This document shows, in pieces, positions 1 through 7,570 of a stretch of DNA of 7,926 bases. Under the pieces are notes generated by a model. That model did no database searches and was not told where the DNA came from. It saw only the letters and a list, made by a program, of their open reading frames with translations. Source of the stretch: Gammaproteobacteria bacterium (GTDB lineage: Bacteria > Pseudomonadota > Gammaproteobacteria > UBA6429 > Thiohalophilaceae); assembly GCA_029880425.1 (NCBI GenBank), contig JAOUOK010000059.1:1-7926 (forward strand), given 5' to 3'. Both the position numbers and the translations under genes were made by a program. The first letter of the stretch is position 1. Each line of letters starts with the position of its first letter.

Positions 1-458
1 CCAGTGTAGTCCAGGGGCTGGCATTTAGTCAGGATTTGCCGGTGGTCTCAGTTTCAAGTCTTGCAGCACTTGCCCAATTAGCTTTAAGAGAAGAAAATAA
101 ACAACAGGTACTGAGTATGATTGATGCCCGGATGAAGGAAGTATACTGGGGGTTTTATCAGCAAGATGGCGATATAATGCGCTTAACTGGCTCGGAAAAA
201 GTGAGCCCGGTAAATGGCATTATTCAGGATAATACGTGGCATTGCCAGGGCAGTGGATGGGATACCTATCAGGCTGAACTTCTCCAGTTAAAGCAGGTCG
301 ATATTACAAGTTCTAATTCAGGGTGTTTTCCTCATGCACAGGATATTGCAGTTTTAGCCGCAGATATGGTTCAACAAGGTTATATGGTCAGTGCTGAAAA
401 TGCGCTACCCACGTATATTCGTGATGAAGTCACGTGGAAAAAAATTAAAGATCAGTAA
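1..458 (+). CDS. tsaB: TsaB, tRNA threonylcarbamoyladenosine biosynthesis protein (3' part, 5' end outside window)
   Basis: TsaB (YeaZ) is the non-catalytic partner of TsaD. With TsaC and TsaE it makes the t6A modification at position 37 of ANN-decoding tRNAs in the cytoplasm. The reading frame is open from base 3 to the stop at 456–458, so 151 residues are visible and the N-terminal part of the first ASKHA-like domain is missing. The visible protein begins SVVQGLAFSQDLPVVSVSSL, which matches the TsaB pattern of a GLA...G/DLP...VS(S/T)L segment. It is followed by the typical MIDARMKEVYWGFY segment and ends with LPTYIRDEVTWKK, which matches the YLR..VAWKK tail of the enterobacterial protein. 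A TTG at 36 could be mistaken for a start, but homology continues upstream of it. The next gene begins 17 bases downstream, so the two probably share a transcript. The identification rests on recalled family similarity. Confidence 0.93.
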   Translation, partial: SVVQGLAFSQDLPVVSVSSLAALAQLALREENKQQVLSMIDARMKEVYWGFYQQDGDIMRLTGSEKVSPVNGIIQDNTWHCQGSGWDTYQAELLQLKQVDITSSNSGCFPHAQDIAVLAADMVQQGYMVSAENALPTYIRDEVTWKKIKDQ

Positions 459-475
459 ATTATTTATTCGAGGTA

Positions 476-988
476 ATGACAGTGTTCAGATTACTTTTAG
501 TTTTATTTTTAATCCCGGTCACACACTTATTTGCAGAGACTCCGGCAGCGACATCGATAAATGCAGCCCGGGTTAATCCCTTAGTTTATGATCGCACTGT
601 TCAAGGTGAAATGGATGAAGTGTATAAACATGTATTTACAGCCTTGGAAAATAACAGTTATTTCGTGATTTTTGAACCTAATATTGGTAAGAACCTTTCT
701 TTTTCAGCAAAGCGCTGGGGAGATGACTACAATAAAAATAAACTAAAAAGTATCCGTAGCATGGTTTTTTGTAATGCATGGTACGCCAATAAAATAAGTA
801 ATATTGATCCCAGTATGTTAGCTTTGTGTCCATTACGCCTTACTTTATATACTAAGGATAAGCAAACACATATTTTATTTGTAAGACCAGGTAAGGTAGC
901 AGAAACCAGCAAAGCTCATAAAGTAGCGAAAGAACTTGAAGATGATGTTATTCGAACAATTGAAGTTGCAATAGCAAACATGCAGTAA
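476..988 (+). CDS. Exported DUF302-family protein
   Basis: A small protein of 170 residues with a clear signal peptide: a short N-region with one Arg, a hydrophobic core LLLVLFLIP at residues 6–14, and a likely signal peptidase I site after THLFA at about residue 20. The mature part fits the DUF302 fold family. It has an amphipathic helix (MDEVYKHVFTALENN, 46–60), a strand (YFVIFEP), then a conserved-looking MVFCNAWYANK...DPSMLALCPLRLTLY segment (96–125) with Cys99, Asp111-Pro112 and Cys118, and a C-terminal helix. The biochemical role of DUF302 proteins is not established; this one should act in the periplasm. The start is uncertain. GAGG at 470–473 lies only two bases before the ATG at 476 but eight before the GTG at 482, so the GTG two codons later may be the true start. 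It lies 17 bases after tsaB and its stop is 7 bases from the dapE stop on the other strand. Confidence 0.8.
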   Translation: MTVFRLLLVLFLIPVTHLFAETPAATSINAARVNPLVYDRTVQGEMDEVYKHVFTALENNSYFVIFEPNIGKNLSFSAKRWGDDYNKNKLKSIRSMVFCNAWYANKISNIDPSMLALCPLRLTLYTKDKQTHILFVRPGKVAETSKAHKVAKELEDDVIRTIEVAIANMQ

Positions 989-995
989 TGCTCAC

Positions 996-2380
<1,385 letters not shown>

Positions 2381-4465
2381 ATGTCTAAATACATTATTAT
2401 TTATATGATTTATAATGCGATCGGAAACCTGTTTAGTAAAAATTCTCATCCGAAAAATGAAGCCAATATATTTATGAATAAGATTTCCACAAAAATCCTC
2501 CTTTTTGCTTTTACTTCATTCTTAATTCTTCTGTTAATTTCAACAGCTATGGGATTAAAAAATATGTCTGAAATGAATCAGCGTATGAATTCTCTTCTTA
2601 ATAATCGTGTTGTTCAAACTGATTTACTTCAAACTATGCGGAATTATGCCCGCGCAAGAACAATGGCGCTTCATCATGTAGTGGCTATGGAAGATCCTTT
2701 TATGATGGATGAAGAGCTGATTAATTTTTCTAACCTTGCCGGAAAGTGGATTAAAACAAAAGACGAGCTTATGACGTTTGATCTTGATGATAATGTGCGA
2801 GAAATGTTAGATAAGTTATATAAAAATGGTGGCGTTATTGCTGTTGCTCAAAGACGAGTTATACAGTTAGCAAAAGAGAATAAACATAAAGAAGCAAGCA
2901 TGATGCTTATGCATAAAGTTATGCCTGAGCAGGATAAGGTTATGCTGCTCTATGATAACATTTTAACTTACCAAAAAGAAAAATCTATCGAGGAGTATAA
3001 TACCAGTAAATCTGAATACAACAAGGCTGTAAATTATGTTTTCCTCATAACATTTTTTCTTATACTGGCTGGAGTGATTATTGCTGTTTATGTCATTAGG
3101 CAAAACCACCTTACCGGAAAAAGAATAAAGGAAGATAAAGAGAAAATCGAGTATTTTGCTTTTCATGATGTTTTAACCGGTCTTCCCAACAGAAGATTAT
3201 TGATGGACAGGTTGCAGCAAGAAGTCGGTCACTCAAAGCGGCTAAAAAATTGTGGTGCTGTTCTTTTTATTGATGTTGATAAATTCAAGACATTAAATGA
3301 TTCACTTGGACATAAGATTGGTGATGAATTAATTTGTCAGATAGGAGAGCGTATTTTACAGGCGCAACGAACTGATGATACGGTATCACGATTAGGTGGA
3401 GATGAGTTTGTTATTGTATATCCAGCAATTTCAAATCATCTCAATACTGCTATTAATGTTGCTGAGAGGATGGCTAATAAAACCCGGGAGATTTTATCTG
3501 AACCTTATATTCTTGATAAAAGAGAGTATTCAATTACCGTCAGTATTGGTATTACGATTTTGGAAAATGGTTCACAATCTCCGGATGAATTATTAAAGTT
3601 TTCTGATGCGGCACTATATGAGGCAAAGAATGCTGGTCGTAACCAGGTAAGATTTTATGAAAAATCGATGCAAGAAATTGCTGACAGACGTTTATCGACG
3701 GAACAAGATATAAGGGCAAGTTTATCAAAAGGACATTTTTACTTAAATTACCAACCGCAAGTTAATCGTTATAACCAGCTTGTTGGTATTGAATCACTTG
3801 TACGCTGGCAACACCCGGATAAAGGTATCGTCTCACCTTCAAACTTTATTCCTATTGCAGAAGAAAGCGGTCTGATTATACCGCTGGGTATGGAGATATT
3901 TGACAACATATGCTTGTTATTACAAAAACTTGAAAAGATTGAATTGCCAGAAACGTTTACTTCAGTTTCAGTCAATATTAGTCCTAAACAATTTGCACAG
4001 CCTGATTTTGTAGAATTCATAATCGATAAAATATTTGAGTATGAGATTAATCCTGCTTACTTAATGCTAGAAATTACAGAAGGAATGCTGTTACATAATA
4101 TTGAAGATATTATTAAAAAAATGAAGAAGTTAAAGGAAGTATCGGTAAAATTTTCTATTGATGATTTTGGTACCGGCTATTCATCAATGCAATATTTGCA
4201 ACTCCTGCCATTAGATGAATTAAAAATTGATCAGTCATTTATTAAGGATGTCGATACTAACAGGCATAATGCAGCCATAGTTGAAACATTTATTGCTATA
4301 GCCAATAATCTTAATTTATCTCTTGTCGCTGAAGGCGTGGAAAAGGAAGAGCAGAAAATATTCCTGGAAAAACATGGGTGCCACTGTTATCAGGGCTATT
4401 TGATTGAAAAGCCAATTACAGAAAAACTGTTAATAGAAAAATATTTCAATCATAATATTAATTAA
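2381..4465 (+). CDS. Membrane-bound GGDEF–EAL protein (diguanylate cyclase/c-di-GMP phosphodiesterase) with periplasmic helical sensor
   Basis: A 694-residue c-di-GMP turnover protein. Order of parts: transmembrane helix 1 (about 39–58), a mostly helical periplasmic region (about 60–215) resembling four-helix-bundle sensor domains of chemoreceptors, transmembrane helix 2 (about 217–239), GGDEF domain (about 255–427) and EAL domain (about 437–690). The cyclase looks intact: GGDEF at 339–343, the D-x-D-x-F-K segment FIDVDKFKTLND, and an RxxD inhibitory site (Arg330–Asp333) exactly five residues before GGDEF. The phosphodiesterase also looks intact: Glu471 in ESLVRW (a permitted EAL variant), Asn532 in VNISPKQF, Glu564 in LEITE, DDFGTGYSS at 594–602, Lys615 in ELKIDQSF, Glu651 in VAEGVE and Gln671 in QGYL. 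Both activities are therefore possible; which dominates cannot be read from sequence. The start is uncertain: ATGs at 2381, 2405 and 2474 all lack a good ribosome binding site. ATG 2474 (residue 32) would put the helix close to the N-terminus in the usual way. A phosphatase gene follows after 32 bases. Confidence 0.93.
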   Translation: MSKYIIIYMIYNAIGNLFSKNSHPKNEANIFMNKISTKILLFAFTSFLILLLISTAMGLKNMSEMNQRMNSLLNNRVVQTDLLQTMRNYARARTMALHHVVAMEDPFMMDEELINFSNLAGKWIKTKDELMTFDLDDNVREMLDKLYKNGGVIAVAQRRVIQLAKENKHKEASMMLMHKVMPEQDKVMLLYDNILTYQKEKSIEEYNTSKSEYNKAVNYVFLITFFLILAGVIIAVYVIRQNHLTGKRIKEDKEKIEYFAFHDVLTGLPNRRLLMDRLQQEVGHSKRLKNCGAVLFIDVDKFKTLNDSLGHKIGDELICQIGERILQAQRTDDTVSRLGGDEFVIVYPAISNHLNTAINVAERMANKTREILSEPYILDKREYSITVSIGITILENGSQSPDELLKFSDAALYEAKNAGRNQVRFYEKSMQEIADRRLSTEQDIRASLSKGHFYLNYQPQVNRYNQLVGIESLVRWQHPDKGIVSPSNFIPIAEESGLIIPLGMEIFDNICLLLQKLEKIELPETFTSVSVNISPKQFAQPDFVEFIIDKIFEYEINPAYLMLEITEGMLLHNIEDIIKKMKKLKEVSVKFSIDDFGTGYSSMQYLQLLPLDELKIDQSFIKDVDTNRHNAAIVETFIAIANNLNLSLVAEGVEKEEQKIFLEKHGCHCYQGYLIEKPITEKLLIEKYFNHNIN

Positions 4466-4497
4466 CTTGTCCTGTAACTTTTAAAACTTTAGATATT

Positions 4498-4977
4498 ATG
4501 AAAAAAGTAAAAGTATTATTCGTATGTTTGGGAAATATTTGCCGTTCTCCAACTGCTGAAGGCGTATTTCGTCATCTTGTTCAACAAGAGGGGCACTCAG
4601 ACTGGATAACAACAGATTCTGCTGGTACCCATGCTTATCACATTGGTGAGCAGCCTGATCGACGCGCACAGCAAACAGCACGAACTCGCGGCATTGATTT
4701 AAGTGACTTACGGGGTCGTCAGGCAATCACGAGTGATTTTCATGAATTTGATTATATACTGGCCATGGATGAAGATAACTACCAGGATTTGCAAGGTCTT
4801 TGCCCACGTGGACTTGAAAATAAATTAAACCTGTTTCTTGATTTTAGTGATGACTATTCAGAAACACAGGTCCCTGATCCATATTACGGTGGGGAGCAGG
4901 GTTTTGAACATGTTTTTGATATGGTTGAATCTGCAAGCCGTGGTTTGCTTGATAAAATTATCCGGAAATATAAATAA
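4498..4977 (+). CDS. Low-molecular-weight protein tyrosine phosphatase
   Basis: A 159-residue cytoplasmic phosphatase of the LMW-PTP family, full length. The catalytic P-loop C(x)5R(S/T) is at the N-terminus: CLGNICRSPTAE, with nucleophile Cys10, Arg16 and Ser17. The general acid is Asp127 in VPDPYYGG, followed by the tyrosine pair common in this family. The ILAMDEDN segment at about 87–94 is also characteristic. An arsenate reductase of the related ArsC type is unlikely, because the DPYY motif and the lack of extra redox cysteines fit a phosphatase. Bacterial members such as Wzb and Etp reverse autophosphorylation of BY-kinases that control exopolysaccharide export. No such kinase or polysaccharide gene is visible here, so the substrate is unknown. 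The gene lies 32 bases after the GGDEF–EAL gene on the same strand, so joint transcription is likely but not shown. The ribosome binding site before ATG 4498 is weak. Confidence 0.93.
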   Translation: MKKVKVLFVCLGNICRSPTAEGVFRHLVQQEGHSDWITTDSAGTHAYHIGEQPDRRAQQTARTRGIDLSDLRGRQAITSDFHEFDYILAMDEDNYQDLQGLCPRGLENKLNLFLDFSDDYSETQVPDPYYGGEQGFEHVFDMVESASRGLLDKIIRKYK

Positions 4978-5185
4978 ATTTATTTAAAACTGTTAAATCT
5001 CAATATGTAGCCTGGCCGCTGCTGTGGCATATAACCGTGTTGAAATAACACTCACTTAATAGATGAAATTTTATCCGGAGAGCATTTTGCATAACTCCTT
5101 CTTACTAGCCAACCCGTTATTTTGCCGCAGTGTATTAAAGACTTGATTAATACCTGCAGTATTTTCATCATAATCGATACAGTTA
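4978..5185. other. Intergenic stretch without a convincing gene
   Basis: Together with the ffs promoter and leader this makes a gap of about 290 bases between the phosphatase gene and the 4.5S RNA. A 14-base AT palindrome (4972–4985) overlaps the phosphatase stop, a small GTGTT/AACAC dyad sits at 5037–5051, and a longer inverted repeat is at 5127–5157. None has the GC-rich stem plus T-tract of a clear intrinsic terminator. Short open frames on both strands lack a usable start or ribosome binding site. Confidence 0.5.
5127..5157. repeat. Inverted repeat (4+7 bp arms, 8-base centre) upstream of the ffs promoter
   Basis: The left arm is GCAG then T then GTATTAA (5127–5138) and the right arm is TTAATAC then CTGC (5147–5157). 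The arms are perfectly complementary apart from the single extra T at 5131, around the centre AGACTTGA. A short TTTT lies a few bases after the right arm. It could act as a weak terminator hairpin for the upstream genes or as a protein-binding dyad. It ends 28 bases before the -35 box of the ffs promoter. Confidence 0.6.
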
Positions 5186-5222
5186 TTGACCCTTTATTCA
5201 TCAGGCCTCATAATCACGGCCG
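5186..5222 (+). promoter_or_regulatory. Candidate sigma70 promoter of ffs with GC-rich discriminator
   Basis: TTGACC (5186–5191, five of six to consensus) and CATAAT (5209–5214, five of six) are separated by exactly 17 bases. CACGGCCG, a GC-rich discriminator, follows the -10, and the stretch upstream is AT-rich like an UP element. This is the layout of growth-rate and stringently controlled stable-RNA promoters. Transcription would start near 5221, giving a leader of about 48 nt before the mature 4.5S RNA. RNase P would be expected to remove that leader, as in E. coli. No transcript data support this. Confidence 0.6.
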
Positions 5223-5268
5223 TTTTGTAATACATCTTGTGTAGTACGATTCTGCTAGTAGTTTCAAT

Positions 5269-5383
5269 GGTGGCCTGGATGGGTCCCCTCGCAACAATAA
5301 TCCGTGAACCTGGTCAGGCCTGGAAGGGAGCAGCCACAGCGGTGGACTTGGGTGCCGGGGTGTGGCTTGTTCAGGTCGCCGCC
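5269..5383 (+). ncRNA. ffs: Signal recognition particle RNA (4.5S RNA)
   Basis: The small bacterial SRP RNA binds Ffh and FtsY to deliver nascent membrane proteins to the translocon. The domain IV signature is present: GGTCAGGCC (5312–5320), the GGAA tetraloop in TGGAAG (5321–5326), and GGAGCAGCC (5327–5335), which together form the asymmetric and symmetric loops of the Ffh site. The outer ends pair to form one long hairpin: GGTGGC (5269–5274) with GCCGCC (5378–5383), then CTGG (5275–5278) with TCAG (5371–5374) after a two-base bulge. The length of about 115 nt agrees with the 114-nt E. coli RNA. Internal segments CCCCTCGCAAC and GTGCCGGGGTGTGGC also match the family. The tetraloop is closed by U and G rather than by the C–G of E. 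coli. Its place just before dnaX is seen in other gammaproteobacteria. The exact ends are inferred from pairing. Confidence 0.95.
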
Positions 5384-5396
5384 TTACTACCTTTCT

Positions 5397-5471
5397 TTGA
5401 CACAAATTTCACACAATATTTAGCTTTTGATGCTTATCTAAACACCGAAAATCGTTATTTTGCGTTACAAT
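5397..5471 (+). promoter_or_regulatory. Possible promoter region of dnaX
   Basis: A perfect -35 hexamer TTGACA is at 5397–5402, but the sequence 17–18 bases further on (around 5420–5426) is a poor -10. Separately, TACAAT at 5466–5471 is a good -10 without a good -35, and it would start transcription about 30 bases before the dnaX ATG. Either could serve, or dnaX could be read from the ffs promoter, since no clear terminator follows ffs. Confidence 0.3.
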
Positions 5472-5508
5472 GTGCTCCATTAGTTTACGCATAAAATTAA
5501 GGAATTTC

Positions 5509-7188
5509 ATGAGTTATCAGGTACTTGCGCGGAAATGGCGTCCCCGGGGTTTTGCCGAAATGGTGGGGCAGGAGCATGTCTTGCGGGCTTTAAGTAATGC
5601 CCTGGACAGTGGTCGTTTACATCATGCATTTCTATTTACAGGGACACGTGGAGTCGGTAAAACAACCATTGCTCGAATTTTGGCCAAATCGGTTAATTGT
5701 GAGCAGGGAATCAGTGCTACACCCTGTGGTGAATGTGCTACTTGCCGTGAAATTGATGAGGGTCGTTTCGTTGACCTGATCGAGGTGGATGCGGCTTCAC
5801 GTACCAAGGTAGAAGATACCCGTGAATTACTGGATAACGTTCAATATGCACCCACCCGCGGTCGTTTCAAAGTTTACCTGATTGACGAAGTTCATATGCT
5901 CTCCGGGCACAGTTTCAATGCCTTATTAAAAACCCTGGAAGAACCACCGCCACATGTAAAGTTTTTACTGGCAACAACAGATCCACAAAAATTACCTGTT
6001 ACGATCTTATCACGGTGCTTACAATTCAATCTAAGACGGTTATCAATAGAACGGATTCAGTCGCATTTGCAGTTAATTTTAGAAAAAGAAGATCTTAGTT
6101 TTGAAACTGCTGCTTTACTACAGCTAGCACGTGCAGCCGATGGCAGCATGCGTGATGCCTTAAGTTTACTCGACCAGGCCATTGCTTTTGGTAATGGCAA
6201 TGTGAATGAAACAGATGTGCGCTTAATGCTGGGTAGTATTGAGCAACATTATGTTTATGATTTACTTGATGCCCTGGCATCAGCTGATGGCAAAATTGTT
6301 ATTCAACGGGTACATGAACTTGCACAACAGGCACCTGATTTTTCTGCTGTTTTAGCTGAAATTATTACCTGCTTACATTACCTGGCATTACTAAAACAAG
6401 TGCCAGAAGCCTACGATTTTAATATGGGTGATAAGCAACGCTATTTTAATTTACTGGATTCATTAAGTGCAGAAGATATCCAGTTGTATTACCAGATTGC
6501 ATTACATGGTCGCCGTGATTTACCTTTAGCACCCGATCCACGTAATGGACTTGAAATGGTTTTACTGCGCATGCTGGCTTTTCGCCCGGATGATGGCAGC
6601 AAAAAAAAAGTTAAACCACAAGTTACAACAAACACCGTAACAAATAATACTCAACAAGCTTCATACCAGGAGCAAGAGATAAAATCTGAAGGCAACAATG
6701 TTAAAGAGGTATCCCCGGTTACGAATGCCAGCCAGGAACAACAAGTTCAAAACACAGTTTCTTATGAAAAAGTTAACTCTTCTGCAAAAATAAATTTCGC
6801 AGAAGTCTCAACAATAAACTGGCATGAAGTTGTTTCGGCACTTGATGCGAAAGGTATCTTAAAGCAACTGGTTGAACACAGCGCCTTTGTTAACTGTGAA
6901 AAATCAAATTTATATTTAGCCGTTGCCCCATCACATGCAGCAATGCTCACTGCTGAGCGTGAGCAACAATTACAGGATAAACTGTCAGCTTATTTTTCAG
7001 CCCCTATTAAATTACATATTGAAAAAACCCAGATTGAAACAGAAACACCTGCAGCACGTACTGATCGAGAACAACAAGAGAGGCAGGCTTTGGCTGAAAA
7101 TTCAATCGTAAACGATGACAATGTAAAAAATATTATCGATGCATTTAATGCAAATATAGATATTGATACAGTCCAACCAGTTGATTAA
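5509..7188 (+). CDS. dnaX: DNA polymerase III subunits tau and gamma (DnaX, clamp loader)
   Basis: DnaX is the ATPase of the clamp loader, which opens and loads the beta clamp. The full-length tau form also ties the loader to Pol III core and the helicase. From ATG 5509 it has 559 residues. AAGGA at 5499–5503 lies five bases before this ATG, and the protein then begins MSYQVLARKWRPR, the family N-terminus; an in-frame ATG at 5470 is too early. The AAA+ part shows Walker A GTRGVGKTT (45–53), a zinc module with Cys64, Cys73, Cys76 and Cys79, Walker B LIDEVH (Asp126, Glu127), sensor 1 ATTDP (155–159), the SRC arginine finger Arg169 and sensor 2 GSMRDALSLLDQ (Arg215). Domain III spans about 240–360. 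A polar, Gln/Asn/Thr-rich linker (about 361–430) replaces most of E. coli domain IV, and about 430–559 fits the alpha-binding domain V. E. coli tau has 643 residues, so this one is short in the linker. A slippery A9 run lies at codons 365–367. Confidence 0.97.
   Translation: MSYQVLARKWRPRGFAEMVGQEHVLRALSNALDSGRLHHAFLFTGTRGVGKTTIARILAKSVNCEQGISATPCGECATCREIDEGRFVDLIEVDAASRTKVEDTRELLDNVQYAPTRGRFKVYLIDEVHMLSGHSFNALLKTLEEPPPHVKFLLATTDPQKLPVTILSRCLQFNLRRLSIERIQSHLQLILEKEDLSFETAALLQLARAADGSMRDALSLLDQAIAFGNGNVNETDVRLMLGSIEQHYVYDLLDALASADGKIVIQRVHELAQQAPDFSAVLAEIITCLHYLALLKQVPEAYDFNMGDKQRYFNLLDSLSAEDIQLYYQIALHGRRDLPLAPDPRNGLEMVLLRMLAFRPDDGSKKKVKPQVTTNTVTNNTQQASYQEQEIKSEGNNVKEVSPVTNASQEQQVQNTVSYEKVNSSAKINFAEVSTINWHEVVSALDAKGILKQLVEHSAFVNCEKSNLYLAVAPSHAAMLTAEREQQLQDKLSAYFSAPIKLHIEKTQIETETPAARTDREQQERQALAENSIVNDDNVKNIIDAFNANIDIDTVQPVD
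6601..6614 (+). promoter_or_regulatory. Probable slippage site in dnaX for the gamma form
   Basis: Nine A residues (6601–6609) are followed by G, read in frame as AAA AAA AAA GTT. A -1 ribosomal slip, or one extra A in the transcript, changes the following codons to AGT TAA, with the stop at 6612–6614. The product would have 368 residues and end just after domain III, like gamma of E. coli or Thermus. Loss of one A would also end soon, at a TAA about ten codons on. Only a weak GTTAC/GTAAC hairpin (6622–6641) follows and no strong Shine–Dalgarno-like stimulator precedes the run. This leans towards transcript slippage as in Thermus rather than the E. coli mechanism, but this is inference. Confidence 0.65.
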
Positions 7189-7240
7189 TTTTTTAAAAAC
7201 TCATACATGAACAACTATTTAAAATGAAAGAGGTATTACT

Positions 7241-7564
7241 ATGAAAGGCGGAATCGGCAACCTGATGAAGCAAGCACAAAAAATGCAAGCAGACATGGAA
7301 AAAGCACAGCAAGAAATGGCAAATATCGAAGTAACCGGTCAATCAGGTGGTGGCATGGTGTCAGTTATTATGACTTGTCGTCATGATGTTAAACGTGTTT
7401 CTATCGATGACAGTTTACTCGGTGATGATAAAGATATGTTAGAAGATTTAATTGCAGCCGCCATGAATGATGCGGTACGGCAGGTAGAAAAAACCACATC
7501 TGAAAAAATGGCGGGTATGACAGCGGGTTTAAATTTACCCGGTGGAATGAAACTACCATTCTAA
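7241..7564 (+). CDS. ybaB: YbaB/EbfC family nucleoid-associated protein
   Basis: A 107-residue DNA-binding protein of the YbaB/EbfC family. These small homodimers have long N-terminal helices and a central beta sheet that together form a tweezer-like structure on DNA. The N-terminus [20 protein letters not shown] and the following helix (to about residue 28) are characteristic. So are the central [27 protein letters not shown] strand segment and the C-terminal [18 protein letters not shown] tail. AGAGG at 7229–7233 precedes the ATG by seven bases, so the start is well supported. It lies 52 bases after dnaX and 6 bases before recR, the standard dnaX–ybaB–recR order. TTGATT (7181–7186) with TACATG 17 bases on is a very weak possible internal promoter; no terminator is seen after dnaX, so read-through is more likely. 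Confidence 0.95.
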   Translation: MKGGIGNLMKQAQKMQADMEKAQQEMANIEVTGQSGGGMVSVIMTCRHDVKRVSIDDSLLGDDKDMLEDLIAAAMNDAVRQVEKTTSEKMAGMTAGLNLPGGMKLPF

Positions 7565-7570
7565 AAAATT

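Noticed and set aside
2381..4465. GGDEF–EAL gene as a recent horizontal acquisition
   Set aside because: It is visibly AT-richer than dnaX, but no repeats, integrase, tRNA or insertion sequence flank it. Composition alone is not enough.
4972..4985. AT-only palindrome at the end of the phosphatase gene as a terminator
   Set aside because: A 14-base perfect palindrome of A and T leaves no loop and no GC stem, so it is not a credible intrinsic terminator.
5052..5171. Minus-strand 39-codon frame starting with two ATGs
   Set aside because: No ribosome binding site, no family resemblance, and it lies across the inverted repeat.
5071..5193. Minus-strand open stretch that reads like a plausible protein end (DYDENTAGINQVF...)
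   Set aside because: It is bounded by stops, has no start codon in the first 30 codons and overlaps the ffs -35 box. It could be a decayed remnant, but I recognise no family.
5214..5405. Minus-strand open frame of 63 codons across the SRP RNA
   Set aside because: It is the reverse complement of ffs. The Arg/Pro-rich composition comes from the structured RNA, and there is no ribosome binding site.
5237..5494. Plus-strand open frame of 85 codons across ffs and the dnaX leader
   Set aside because: It overlaps the whole 4.5S RNA and has no family resemblance, so it is a shadow of an RNA gene.
5470..5508. In-frame ATG at 5470 as the dnaX start
   Set aside because: The extra 13 residues are not family-like, and AAGGA five bases before ATG 5509 with the MSYQVLARKWRP start supports 5509.
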